From the NCBI GenBank assembly GCA_016649795.1, contig JAENWZ010000001.1, positions 1-43,296 of the forward strand: a DNA stretch of 43,296 nt, in the 5' to 3' direction. The notes under the pieces were generated by a model. It made no database searches, was not told the DNA's origin, and was given only the letters and a program-made list of their open reading frames with translations. The position numbers and the translations under genes are program-made. Positions 34,205-42,000 of the stretch are shown one piece after another. The DNA is from Proteiniphilum sp. GTDB lineage: Bacteria > Bacteroidota > Bacteroidia > Bacteroidales > Dysgonomonadaceae. Numbering within the stretch: position 1 is the first letter of the stretch; the number at the start of each line of letters is the position of its first letter.

Positions 34205-36178
34205 ATGAAATATTTACAAGAGATAAACAGTCCTGATGACCTAAAAAAGCTCAGCATCGAACAACTGGAAACCGTTTGTGGCGAGCTGAGAGAATTCATC
34301 ATTGAACAACTTTCACTCAACCCCGGTCATTTTGGCTCCAGTTTGGGTACTGTGGAGTTGACGGTGGCGCTTCATTATCTATATAATACACCATACGACA
34401 GGCTGGTATGGGATGTAGGACACCAGGCATACAGCCATAAGATACTTACCGGTCGCCGTGACCGCTTTCCCACAAACCGTAAACTGGGAGGACTCTCCGG
34501 ATTCATCAATCCCGAAGAAAGCGAGTATGACACTTTCGCTGTAGGACACGCCTCCACTTCCATCTCTGCAGCATTGGGTATGGCTGTGGCAGCAACACTC
34601 AACAAGGAGAATGATCGTCGCGTGGTGGCAATCATTGGCGATGGATCTATGACCGGAGGACTGGCATATGAAGGACTCAACAACGCTTGTTCACAGCCCA
34701 ATAATCTGCTAATCATTCTCAACGACAACAATATGTCGATTGATAATAATGTGGGAGGCTTGCAGGACTACCTGGTGAAACTGACCACCTCCTCCAAATA
34801 CAATAAAGTGAGAAACCACATCTATCAGGGATTCAAGAAAAACAATCTTATTTCGGAGAAAGATAAAAACAGGGTCTTACGATTCAACAACAGTGTCAAA
34901 TCGCTCATTACCAAACAACAAAATCTTTTTGAGGGATTCAATATCCGCTATTTCGGACCTGTTGACGGTCACGATCTGCACGGTCTTATCCGTATCCTTA
35001 CAAACATCAAGGATATGAAAGGACCCAAACTGCTCCATATTAAGACAGTGAAAGGTAAAGGTTACAAGCCTGCCGAGCAATCAGCCACTGAGTGGCATGC
35101 ACCCGGACTCTTCAACAAAGATACCGGTGAACGCATCCTTAAGGACAATAATGATCAGCCGCAACTCTATCAGGATGTCTTCGGTCATACACTTGTGGAG
35201 ATGGCAAAGGAAAACGATAAGATTGTAGGTGTCACCCCTGCCATGCCCACAGGCTGCTCCATGAACTATATGATGCAGGAGTTTCCCGATCGTGCTTTCG
35301 ATGTAGGTATAGCCGAGGCACATGCTGTCACCTTCTCTGCAGGTATGGCCAAAGAGGGATTGATCCCGTTTTGCAATATCTACTCATCGTTCATGCAGCG
35401 GGCCTATGATCAGGTGATTCACGATGTGGCGCTTCAGAAACTGAAAGTGATTATGTGTCTCGACCGGGCAGGTCTGGTGGGAGCCGATGGCCCCACCCAT
35501 CATGGAGTGTTCGATCTGGCATACATGCGTCCGATCCCTAACCTGGTGATCTCCGCTCCCTACAACGAACATGAGCTACGCAACCTGATGCACACAGCTG
35601 TTTACGGTAACGACGGACCATTTGTGATCCGTTATCCACGCGGCCAGGGAGAGATAAAGGAATGGCAGAACGAACCGCAGATTCTTCCAATCGGTAAAGG
35701 GAGGATCCTCAAAAAAGGAAAAGATATAGCGCTACTATCAATAGGCACTATCGGTAACAACGCAGCGAAAGCAATTGTTGAGGCAGAGCAGCTAGGCATC
35801 AGCATAGCCCATTACGACATGGTTTTCCTGAAGCCGTTAGATGAAGAGCTGCTAAGCAAAGTGGCGAAAAAGTTCAAACATATCATCACTGTAGAAAACG
35901 GTGTCATCAACGGTGGCTTGGGAAGTGCTATCCTTGAGTTCCTGGCAGATAACAATTACAGAGATATTCAGGTACAAAGGATAGGTTTTGAAGATGAGTT
36001 TGTCACACATGGCTCCATCAAAGAGCTGCAACAAATCACCGGGATTGATGTGAACGGTATACTGGACCAAATTGTGAGGGTGTTTAATGAGATAAGTGGC
36101 GATGAGAAGTCACCACCTCCATTGCCTGTGAGCACGGACCCCATTGGAATCATACACGATCGTTTGATCGTAAAATAA
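34205..36178 (+). CDS. dxs: 1-deoxy-D-xylulose-5-phosphate synthase
   Basis: A 657-residue thiamine-diphosphate enzyme that condenses pyruvate and glyceraldehyde 3-phosphate, the first step of the MEP isoprenoid pathway. The N-terminal signature LNPGHFGSSLGTVELTVALH is followed by DVGHQAYSHKILTGR. The ThDP motif is GDGSMTGGLAYEGLNN, with the metal-binding Asn in NDNNMSID. The middle domain has GIAEAHAVTFSAGMA and DRAGLVGADGPTHHG, and the C-terminal transketolase domain ends the protein. The length is slightly above E. coli Dxs (620). trkA follows at 18 nt; dxs, trkA and trkH are therefore likely one transcript. Confidence 0.96.
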   Translation: MKYLQEINSPDDLKKLSIEQLETVCGELREFIIEQLSLNPGHFGSSLGTVELTVALHYLYNTPYDRLVWDVGHQAYSHKILTGRRDRFPTNRKLGGLSGFINPEESEYDTFAVGHASTSISAALGMAVAATLNKENDRRVVAIIGDGSMTGGLAYEGLNNACSQPNNLLIILNDNNMSIDNNVGGLQDYLVKLTTSSKYNKVRNHIYQGFKKNNLISEKDKNRVLRFNNSVKSLITKQQNLFEGFNIRYFGPVDGHDLHGLIRILTNIKDMKGPKLLHIKTVKGKGYKPAEQSATEWHAPGLFNKDTGERILKDNNDQPQLYQDVFGHTLVEMAKENDKIVGVTPAMPTGCSMNYMMQEFPDRAFDVGIAEAHAVTFSAGMAKEGLIPFCNIYSSFMQRAYDQVIHDVALQKLKVIMCLDRAGLVGADGPTHHGVFDLAYMRPIPNLVISAPYNEHELRNLMHTAVYGNDGPFVIRYPRGQGEIKEWQNEPQILPIGKGRILKKGKDIALLSIGTIGNNAAKAIVEAEQLGISIAHYDMVFLKPLDEELLSKVAKKFKHIITVENGVINGGLGSAILEFLADNNYRDIQVQRIGFEDEFVTHGSIKELQQITGIDVNGILDQIVRVFNEISGDEKSPPPLPVSTDPIGIIHDRLIVK

Positions 36179-36196
36179 CTAATTGCGACACAATCG

Positions 36197-37534
36197 ATGA
36201 AAATATTAATTGCCGGTGCAGGCGCCGTTGGAACTCACCTTGCAAAATTACTCGGACAGGAAAATCACGATATCACACTGATGGATGCCGACAAAGAGCG
36301 TCTCTCCATTATACGGGACAACTCAGATGTCCTCACATACATTGGTAACTGTACATCACTCAAAGATCTTACCGAAGCGGGTATATCTCACGCCGATCTA
36401 TATATAGGTGTCACTCCGGAAGAGTCAAAAAACATCACCTCCTGCATGCTCGCTTCCAATCTGGGTGCCAAAAAGACGCTTGCCAGAGTGGATAATTACG
36501 AGTACCTCCTGCCCAAAAATACCGAGTTCTTCGAGAAACTGGGGATACATTCCATGATTTACCCGGAGCTGATTGCAGCACGTGAGATAGCCATGTCGTT
36601 AAAGAAGCCCTGGACCCGGTTCTGGTGGGAGTTATGCAATGGCACAGTGATCCTGGCCGCGGCTAAAGTGAGAGACAATGCTCATATCGTCAATAAATAC
36701 CTGCATGAGCTGATGCAGGAAGACAAACGCTTTCACCTTGTCGCAATCAAACGCAATCTGCTCACTATCATACCGAAAGGGAGTGATCAGGTGCTTGCCA
36801 ACGACGTCCTCTATTTCACCACACTCAGAAAGCATATCGATGCCCTGCCAGAGTTACTGGGAAAGAAATCATTTGAGACAAAAAGAATTATATTTATGGG
36901 AGGGAGCCGCATCACCATGCGCACCATACAACAACTGCCGCAGAACATCGACATAAAGATCATAGAGCAGGACAGAGAACGCGCCGAGATGTTGGTAGAG
37001 ATGGCGCCACCCAATGTCACCGTGTTTGTGGAGGATGGCAGAAACACAGAGTTTCTGCTGCGTGAAGGGATCACCGAAACAGATGCATTTCTCGCGCTCA
37101 CGGCCAACTCCGAGGCGAACATCCTGGGGTGTATGATGGCGAAACAATATGGCGTTAGAAAAACGGTGGCTGAGGTGGAGAACATCGATTATATCTCAAT
37201 GGCTGAGCGTTTCAATATAGGCACAGTCATCAACAAGAAGTTGATTGCAGCCAGTAAAATCTATGAACTGCTGCTCAGAGCCGATGCCTCCAACATAAAA
37301 AGCCTTACTGTTGCTGACGCGAACGTGGGAGAGGTGACAGCCAAACCCAATTCGAAAGTGACAAAAAAACTGATTAAAAACCTTAACCTGCCACCCGATA
37401 TCACCTTTGGTGCACTCATCAGAAACGGCCAACCGATGCTCGTGGATGGAGATACACTGATAGAACCCTATGATCAGGTGGTGGTCTTCTTTCTCAACAA
37501 ATCACTGAAAAATATCGAGAACCTGTTTAATTAA
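36197..37534 (+). CDS. trkA: Trk potassium system regulatory subunit TrkA
   Basis: A 445-residue cytosolic RCK protein with duplicated halves. The first Rossmann domain opens KILIAGAGAVGTHLAKLLGQ, with the NAD(H)-binding GxGxxG and the strand-end acidic LMDAD. The second opens RIIFMGGSRITMRTIQQLP, with IIEQDRERAE and DGRNTEFLLREGI. Each half is followed by a TrkA_C domain. It gates the TrkH potassium channel. It lies directly before trkH, which is broken here, so TrkA may be an orphan unless another TrkH exists elsewhere. Confidence 0.94.
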   Translation: MKILIAGAGAVGTHLAKLLGQENHDITLMDADKERLSIIRDNSDVLTYIGNCTSLKDLTEAGISHADLYIGVTPEESKNITSCMLASNLGAKKTLARVDNYEYLLPKNTEFFEKLGIHSMIYPELIAAREIAMSLKKPWTRFWWELCNGTVILAAAKVRDNAHIVNKYLHELMQEDKRFHLVAIKRNLLTIIPKGSDQVLANDVLYFTTLRKHIDALPELLGKKSFETKRIIFMGGSRITMRTIQQLPQNIDIKIIEQDRERAEMLVEMAPPNVTVFVEDGRNTEFLLREGITETDAFLALTANSEANILGCMMAKQYGVRKTVAEVENIDYISMAERFNIGTVINKKLIAASKIYELLLRADASNIKSLTVADANVGEVTAKPNSKVTKKLIKNLNLPPDITFGALIRNGQPMLVDGDTLIEPYDQVVVFFLNKSLKNIENLFN

Positions 37535-37608
37535 AACCGAAGGAATTATTTCATTGGCTTTGCAACTGCAAAATGTATATCTGAAGCCAAATAGATAAAC
37601 GACGGAAC

Positions 37609-38696
37609 ATGCAGAGATTCAACTATCGATTTGTACTAAGCAGCATAGGACTTCTTCTGATGATAGAAGCTCTCTTTATGCTCTTCTCTGCTTTCGTGGG
37701 AGAATATTATAACGACAATGCTGTTAAAAGCATCTATACTTCGTCGGTCATCACCTTTCTCTCCGGTGCATTACTCGTTTTTCTGGGAAGAAAACGTCAC
37801 AGGAAAGGAGGCAGCATCAGCAAAAGGGAAGTCTATCTAACTGTGACGATGGCCTGGCTTATGCTTGCACTTTTCGGCACGCTCCCGTTTCTGCTCAGCG
37901 GCGCTATTCCTTCCTTCACAAACGCTTTCTTCGAGAGCATGTGTGGTTTCACCACCACCGGCAGCTCCACCCTGCTCAATATTGAAGCATTTCCCAAATC
38001 ACTGCATTTCTGGCGAAGTTTCACACAATGGATCGGTGGTTTTGGGATCATCATCTTTGTGATGTCATTCATGCCCGTTTTTGGAGGTAACTCGGGACAG
38101 TTCTTCGACGCCGAGGCTACTGGCATTGCAGAAGATCAAATGCGACCACGCATCAACGAGGTGACAAAGAACATGGCACTCACCTATCTCGCACTGACCA
38201 TCATCGGCTTTTTAAGGAGGAGGAGTTCAAATGGTATCTGACAATCATCGCTCTCTTTACCGTCGGTATCACAGGCTTACTGTTAATTACGGAAGAGATG
38301 AGCGGGATTGAAAACACATTCAGAACAGCGCTCTTCCAGGTGATTGCTGCCGTCACCACCACCGGATTTGCCACGGTAGATTACCAGATGTGGGGGCATA
38401 TTTACTGGCTCTTGTTTCTGGCAATGATCCTCTTCTGTGGTTGTGAAGGCTCTACATCCGGCGGAATGAAGATATCGAGGCTGGTAGTGCTCTCAAAAAA
38501 CACCCTGCTGGTCTTTAAAAAGCAGGTGCACCCCGATGCACTCTATAGGGTGAAGATGAATGGCAGAATAATCACAGGTCACACCTCTTCCAACTCTCAG
38601 CTTCCAACTCTCAGCTTTCAGCAGTCAGCGATCAGCGGTCGTTTTCAGCGATCAGCGATCAGTAATCAGCGATCAGCTTTCAGCAATCAGCGTTGA
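37609..38696 (+). pseudogene. trkH: Decayed trkH (potassium channel subunit), internal deletion and truncated C-terminus
   Basis: The first frame (37609-38241, 210 aa) is a normal TrkH N-terminus with selectivity-filter loop 1 (SMCGFTTTGSSTLLN). After LALTIIGF the expected segment with filter loop 2 (STGG-type) is missing and the frame changes. The second frame resumes at about 38215 with EEFKWYLTIIALFTVG and carries filter loop 3 (AAVTTTGFATVDY) and GCEGSTSGGMKISRL. Homology stops at MNGRIITGH (~38582). From there a 7-nt periodic repeat replaces the last ~100 residues, including loop 4. Roughly 70-80 internal residues are gone. With loops 2 and 4 missing it cannot form the usual four-repeat pore. 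An assembly error is possible. Confidence 0.85.
38587..38690 (+). repeat. Degenerate 7-nt periodic array (NNNTCAG) at the truncated end of trkH
   Basis: About 15 units in near-perfect 7-nt register: CTTCCAA CTCTCAG repeated twice, then CTTTCAG, CAGTCAG, CGATCAG, CGGTCG (one base short), TTTTCAG, CGATCAG twice, TAATCAG, CGATCAG, CTTTCAG, CAATCAG. It begins about 5 nt after the last recognisable TrkH codon. It differs in period and core from the 8-nt array at 5963-6092. Confidence 0.85.
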
Positions 38697-38756
38697 TGAA
38701 TTTATTTTCTGCGACATCAGCTTATTGCCGGGGAACCCGTTCGATGAAATAGGCGT

Positions 38757-38815
38757 TGTCTGATAAGCTGTTTGCATATCTAACTATTTTAAACAGAGCG
38801 ATTTCTTATCAGACA
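38757..38815. repeat. Inverted repeat / hairpin between trkH remnant and clpB
   Basis: TGTCTGATAAG (38757-38767) and CTTATCAGACA (38805-38815) form a perfect 11-bp inverted repeat. Directly inside, CTGTTT (38768-38773) pairs with AAACAG (38791-38796), with an 8-nt asymmetric bulge. There is no open frame between the arms. It may be a folded RNA, a terminator region for clpB, or a small mobile-element remnant; no family was recognised. Confidence 0.5.
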
Positions 38816-38875
38816 GCCTGTGAATCGATAACGGGACGGTAAGAAGGTGCAAGCCGAAGGAAAACAAATCATCAA

Positions 38876-41464
38876 TTAGTTTCTGAAAAACACCGTGTCG
38901 TCAATTGCATCGATGATGATCGGCTTCGATTTATCGACTGTGCCGGCAAGCATATCCTTTGAGAGCTGATTCAGCACCTTGCGTTGAATAACCCTCTTCA
39001 CCGGTCGTGCCCCGAACTCTGGATCAAAACCGGCCCGTGAGATGCATCTCAGCGCTTCATCTGAATATTGAAGTTCGATTCCGTTTTCAGCAAGCATCAT
39101 ACGTACACCCTCCAGTTGCAGTCGAACGATTTGCTCAATCTCCTCTTCTTTCAGCGGCGAGAACATGACGATGTCATCGATACGATTCAGAAATTCGGGA
39201 CGGATGGTCTGTTTCAAGATATTCAACACCTTATTCTTCGTATTTTCGATGATCTCCTCCCTGTTCACAGGGGTCATTTTCTCGAAGCTCTCACGTATCA
39301 GGGCAGATCCTAAGTTGGAGGTCATGATGATGATGCTATTCTTGAAGTTCACCACCCTCCCCTTGTTGTCGGTCAGGCGTCCGTCGTCGAGCACCTGCAA
39401 CAGGATATTGAACACGTCGGGATGTGCTTTCTCTATCTCGTCGAACAACACCACCGAGTAGGGCTTGCGACGGATCGCTTCCGTCAGCTGTCCCCCCTCG
39501 TCATACCCCACATATCCCGGAGGTGCACCAATCAGGCGCGTAGCGCTGAACTTCTCCTGGTACTCACTCATGTCTATACGGGTCATCATGTTCTCATCGT
39601 CGAACAGATACTCCGCCAGGGCTTTGGCCAGCTCTGTCTTCCCCACCCCTGTTGTTCCGAGAAAGATAAAAGAACCGATAGGTCGTTTCGGATCACTCAA
39701 TCCGGCACGGTTGCGCCGTACGGCATCGGAGACGGCCATGATAGTCTCATCCTGTCCGATCACACGCTTGTGTAGCTCCTCCTCAAGGTGCAGCAGCTTC
39801 TCGCGCTCGCTCTGCAGCATCTTGCTCACGGGGATACCCGTCCAGCGTGCTACTACATCGGCGATATCACCGGCGTCTACCTCCTCCTTGATCATGGCAC
39901 TACTACCTTGTCGGTCGTGCAGTTCCCTCTGCAACAGTTCTATCTCGTTCTCCTTCTCTTTGATCTTGCCGTAGCGCAGTTCAGCCACCTTGCCATAGTC
40001 GCCCTCACGCTCGGCACGTTCAGCCTCAAACCGGGCATCTTCAATTTCTATCTTGTGCTGCTGGATCTTGTTGATCAGCTCCTTTTCTGATTGCCATTTG
40101 GCCTTATATTCCGATTCCTCAGCCTTCAGATCCTCTATCTGTCTGGTCAGCATATCCTCTTTCGGTTGGTCTCTCTCGCGACGGATCGCCTCCCGTTCAA
40201 TTTCCAGCTGCTTCACCCGTCTCATGATCTCATCCAGTTCCTCGGGAACAGAATCCACCTCCATACGCAGCTTGGCCGATGCCTCATCCATCAGGTCGAT
40301 TGCTTTATCGGGCAGAAAACGATCGGTGATATAACGGTGCGACAGCTGCACAGCGGCGATGATAGCCTCATCCATGATGCGCACCTTGTGATGATTTTCG
40401 TACCGCTCTTTCAGTCCGCGTAGGATGGAGATGCTATCCGCCTCGTTCGGCTCATCCACTGTCACCGTCTGAAAACGCCGTTCCAGCGCTTTGTCTTTTT
40501 CAAAATACTTCTGGTACTCATCCAGTGTGGTAGCACCAATAGCCCGCAACTCACCCCTTGCCAGGGCAGGTTTCAGGATATTGGCGGCATCCATCGCACC
40601 CTCACTCTTACCGGCACCCACGAGCGTGTGGATCTCGTCGATAAAGAGAATAATTTCACCTTCTGCTTTAACAACCTCGTTGATGACCGATTTCAGTCGC
40701 TCTTCAAACTCCCCTTTGTATTTCGCACCGGCAATCAGCGATCCCATATCGAGGGAGTAGATCTGCTTGCTCTTCAAATTCTCGGGTACGTCGCCGCGCA
40801 CAATGCGGAAAGCCAGCCCTTCGGCTATGGCGGTCTTACCCGTCCCCGGCTCTCCAATGAGGATGGGGTTGTTCTTGGTACGCCGGCTCAGGATCTGCAG
40901 CACGCGGCGAATCTCCTCATCGCGACCGATCACCGGGTCGAGCTTGCCGTTACGGGCACGCTCCGTAAGGTTGACGGCATATTTGCCCAGCGACTGATAG
41001 GTCTCCTCTGCCGACTGGCTGGTCACCTTCTCCCCTTTGCGCAGCTCCTGAACAGCGGCCTGCAGCTGATTGAGTGAAACACCTGCATCCTTCATGATCT
41101 GCGATGCCGTATTCTTTTCATTGACAAGTGCCATCAGCAGATGTTCAATCGACACAAACTGATCACCCATCTTGCCGGTGAAGTCCGTCGCTTTCTGTAA
41201 AACAGCGTTGGTTTCACGGCTCAACATCGGATCACCGCCCGATACCCGCGGGTAAGACTCAATCTCCTTGACGACCACTGTCTCCAGTTGACGCACGTTG
41301 ACGCCCAGCTTCTGAAAAAGGAAGCTAGTCACGTTCTCACCGACCAGCATCACACCCTTGAGCAGGTGTGCCGGTTCAATCATCTGCTGGTTGTTGCCCT
41401 GCGCCAGATCGATCGCTTTCTGTGCTGCCTCCTGGGCTTTTATGGTGAAATTGTTGAAATTCAT
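38876..41464 (-). CDS. clpB: ATP-dependent disaggregase ClpB
   Basis: An 862-residue Hsp100 chaperone that works with DnaK to rescue aggregated proteins; the length is standard (~860). The N-domain repeat (FTIKAQEAAQKAIDLAQ) is followed by the first AAA+ module, with Walker A IGEPGTGKTAIAEGLA and Walker B ILFIDEIHTLVGAG. A long coiled-coil middle domain (~400-520, rich in Glu/Lys/Arg) follows. The second AAA+ module has FLGTTGVGKTELAKALA, VVLFDEIEKAHPDVFN and MTSNLGSALIRES. The middle domain distinguishes ClpB from ClpA and ClpC. It is a single gene on the minus strand, with a 16-bp near-palindrome about 58 nt upstream. Confidence 0.97.
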   Translation of the reverse strand: MNFNNFTIKAQEAAQKAIDLAQGNNQQMIEPAHLLKGVMLVGENVTSFLFQKLGVNVRQLETVVVKEIESYPRVSGGDPMLSRETNAVLQKATDFTGKMGDQFVSIEHLLMALVNEKNTASQIMKDAGVSLNQLQAAVQELRKGEKVTSQSAEETYQSLGKYAVNLTERARNGKLDPVIGRDEEIRRVLQILSRRTKNNPILIGEPGTGKTAIAEGLAFRIVRGDVPENLKSKQIYSLDMGSLIAGAKYKGEFEERLKSVINEVVKAEGEIILFIDEIHTLVGAGKSEGAMDAANILKPALARGELRAIGATTLDEYQKYFEKDKALERRFQTVTVDEPNEADSISILRGLKERYENHHKVRIMDEAIIAAVQLSHRYITDRFLPDKAIDLMDEASAKLRMEVDSVPEELDEIMRRVKQLEIEREAIRRERDQPKEDMLTRQIEDLKAEESEYKAKWQSEKELINKIQQHKIEIEDARFEAERAEREGDYGKVAELRYGKIKEKENEIELLQRELHDRQGSSAMIKEEVDAGDIADVVARWTGIPVSKMLQSEREKLLHLEEELHKRVIGQDETIMAVSDAVRRNRAGLSDPKRPIGSFIFLGTTGVGKTELAKALAEYLFDDENMMTRIDMSEYQEKFSATRLIGAPPGYVGYDEGGQLTEAIRRKPYSVVLFDEIEKAHPDVFNILLQVLDDGRLTDNKGRVVNFKNSIIIMTSNLGSALIRESFEKMTPVNREEIIENTKNKVLNILKQTIRPEFLNRIDDIVMFSPLKEEEIEQIVRLQLEGVRMMLAENGIELQYSDEALRCISRAGFDPEFGARPVKRVIQRKVLNQLSKDMLAGTVDKSKPIIIDAIDDTVFFRN

Positions 41465-41521
41465 AGGACTGTCTTTTTTATATCGTTATGATTGAAACCT
41501 GATTCCATCACGTCAATGACC

Positions 41522-41537
41522 TTGTTTATATGAACAA
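41522..41537. promoter_or_regulatory. Near-palindrome upstream of clpB
   Basis: TTGTTTATATGAACAA is a 16-bp palindrome with one mismatched pair, 58 nt before the clpB start. It may be a regulator site for the heat-shock gene. It matches no motif I can name; the rest of the 41465-41703 spacer shows only the rhodanese promoter. Confidence 0.3.
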
Positions 41538-41650
41538 AGAACCGGGACAGATTGTTAACACTGCCTCATTCTTTCTGTTTCGACGTTCACGAATCACAGA
41601 TTTACAACAAGATATGGTCAAAATCTTTGCCAAAGGGAAAAATATGACTT

Positions 41651-41679
41651 TTTGTCAGAATAACATAGGATTACATTTT
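41651..41679 (+). promoter_or_regulatory. Candidate promoter of rhodanese gene
   Basis: TTTG (41651-41654), 17 nt, then TACATTTT (41672-41679). It is one base from the TAnnTTTG consensus and lies 25 nt before the ATG. Confidence 0.4.
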
Positions 41680-41703
41680 TAAATACATCATAAACAATAG
41701 GAA

Positions 41704-42000
41704 ATGGGTTTTTTAAGAGATATATTCAAATTGTCAGGTAAGGACGAATTAAAGGAGAAGGTTCAAAAGGGTGCATTGTTACTAGATGTGCGTAGTCTGG
41801 AAGAATATTATTGCGGGCATACTGCTGGTTCTGTAAATATCCCGTTGTTCCTTTTACCAGTTGAAATGGAAAAGTTCAGCAAAGAGACTCCCATTGTTGC
41901 GGTTTGTGAAAGCGGAGCACGAAGCGAACAGGCCGTCAATTTCCTAAAAAGTAAGGGATTCGAAGCATACAACGGTGGTGGATGGAAATCATTTAAATAA
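41704..42000 (+). CDS. Single-domain rhodanese-like protein
   Basis: A 98-residue protein with a single rhodanese domain and no signal peptide. LLLDVRSLEEYYCGHTAGSVNIP is the typical N-terminal signature. The active-site loop AVCESGARSEQAVNFL keeps the catalytic Cys at the usual place, so sulfur transfer is possible. The C-terminal YNGGGW is also typical. It would be a cytosolic sulfurtransferase of unknown partner. Its stop overlaps the end of the vWA gene on the other strand by 8 nt. Confidence 0.92.
   Translation: MGFLRDIFKLSGKDELKEKVQKGALLLDVRSLEEYYCGHTAGSVNIPLFLLPVEMEKFSKETPIVAVCESGARSEQAVNFLKSKGFEAYNGGGWKSFK

Noticed and set aside
38587..38690. Possible CRISPR or phase-variable coding repeat at trkH
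   Set aside because: Units are 7 nt without spacers. The units vary too much for simple slippage control, and the gene is already broken by a separate deletion.
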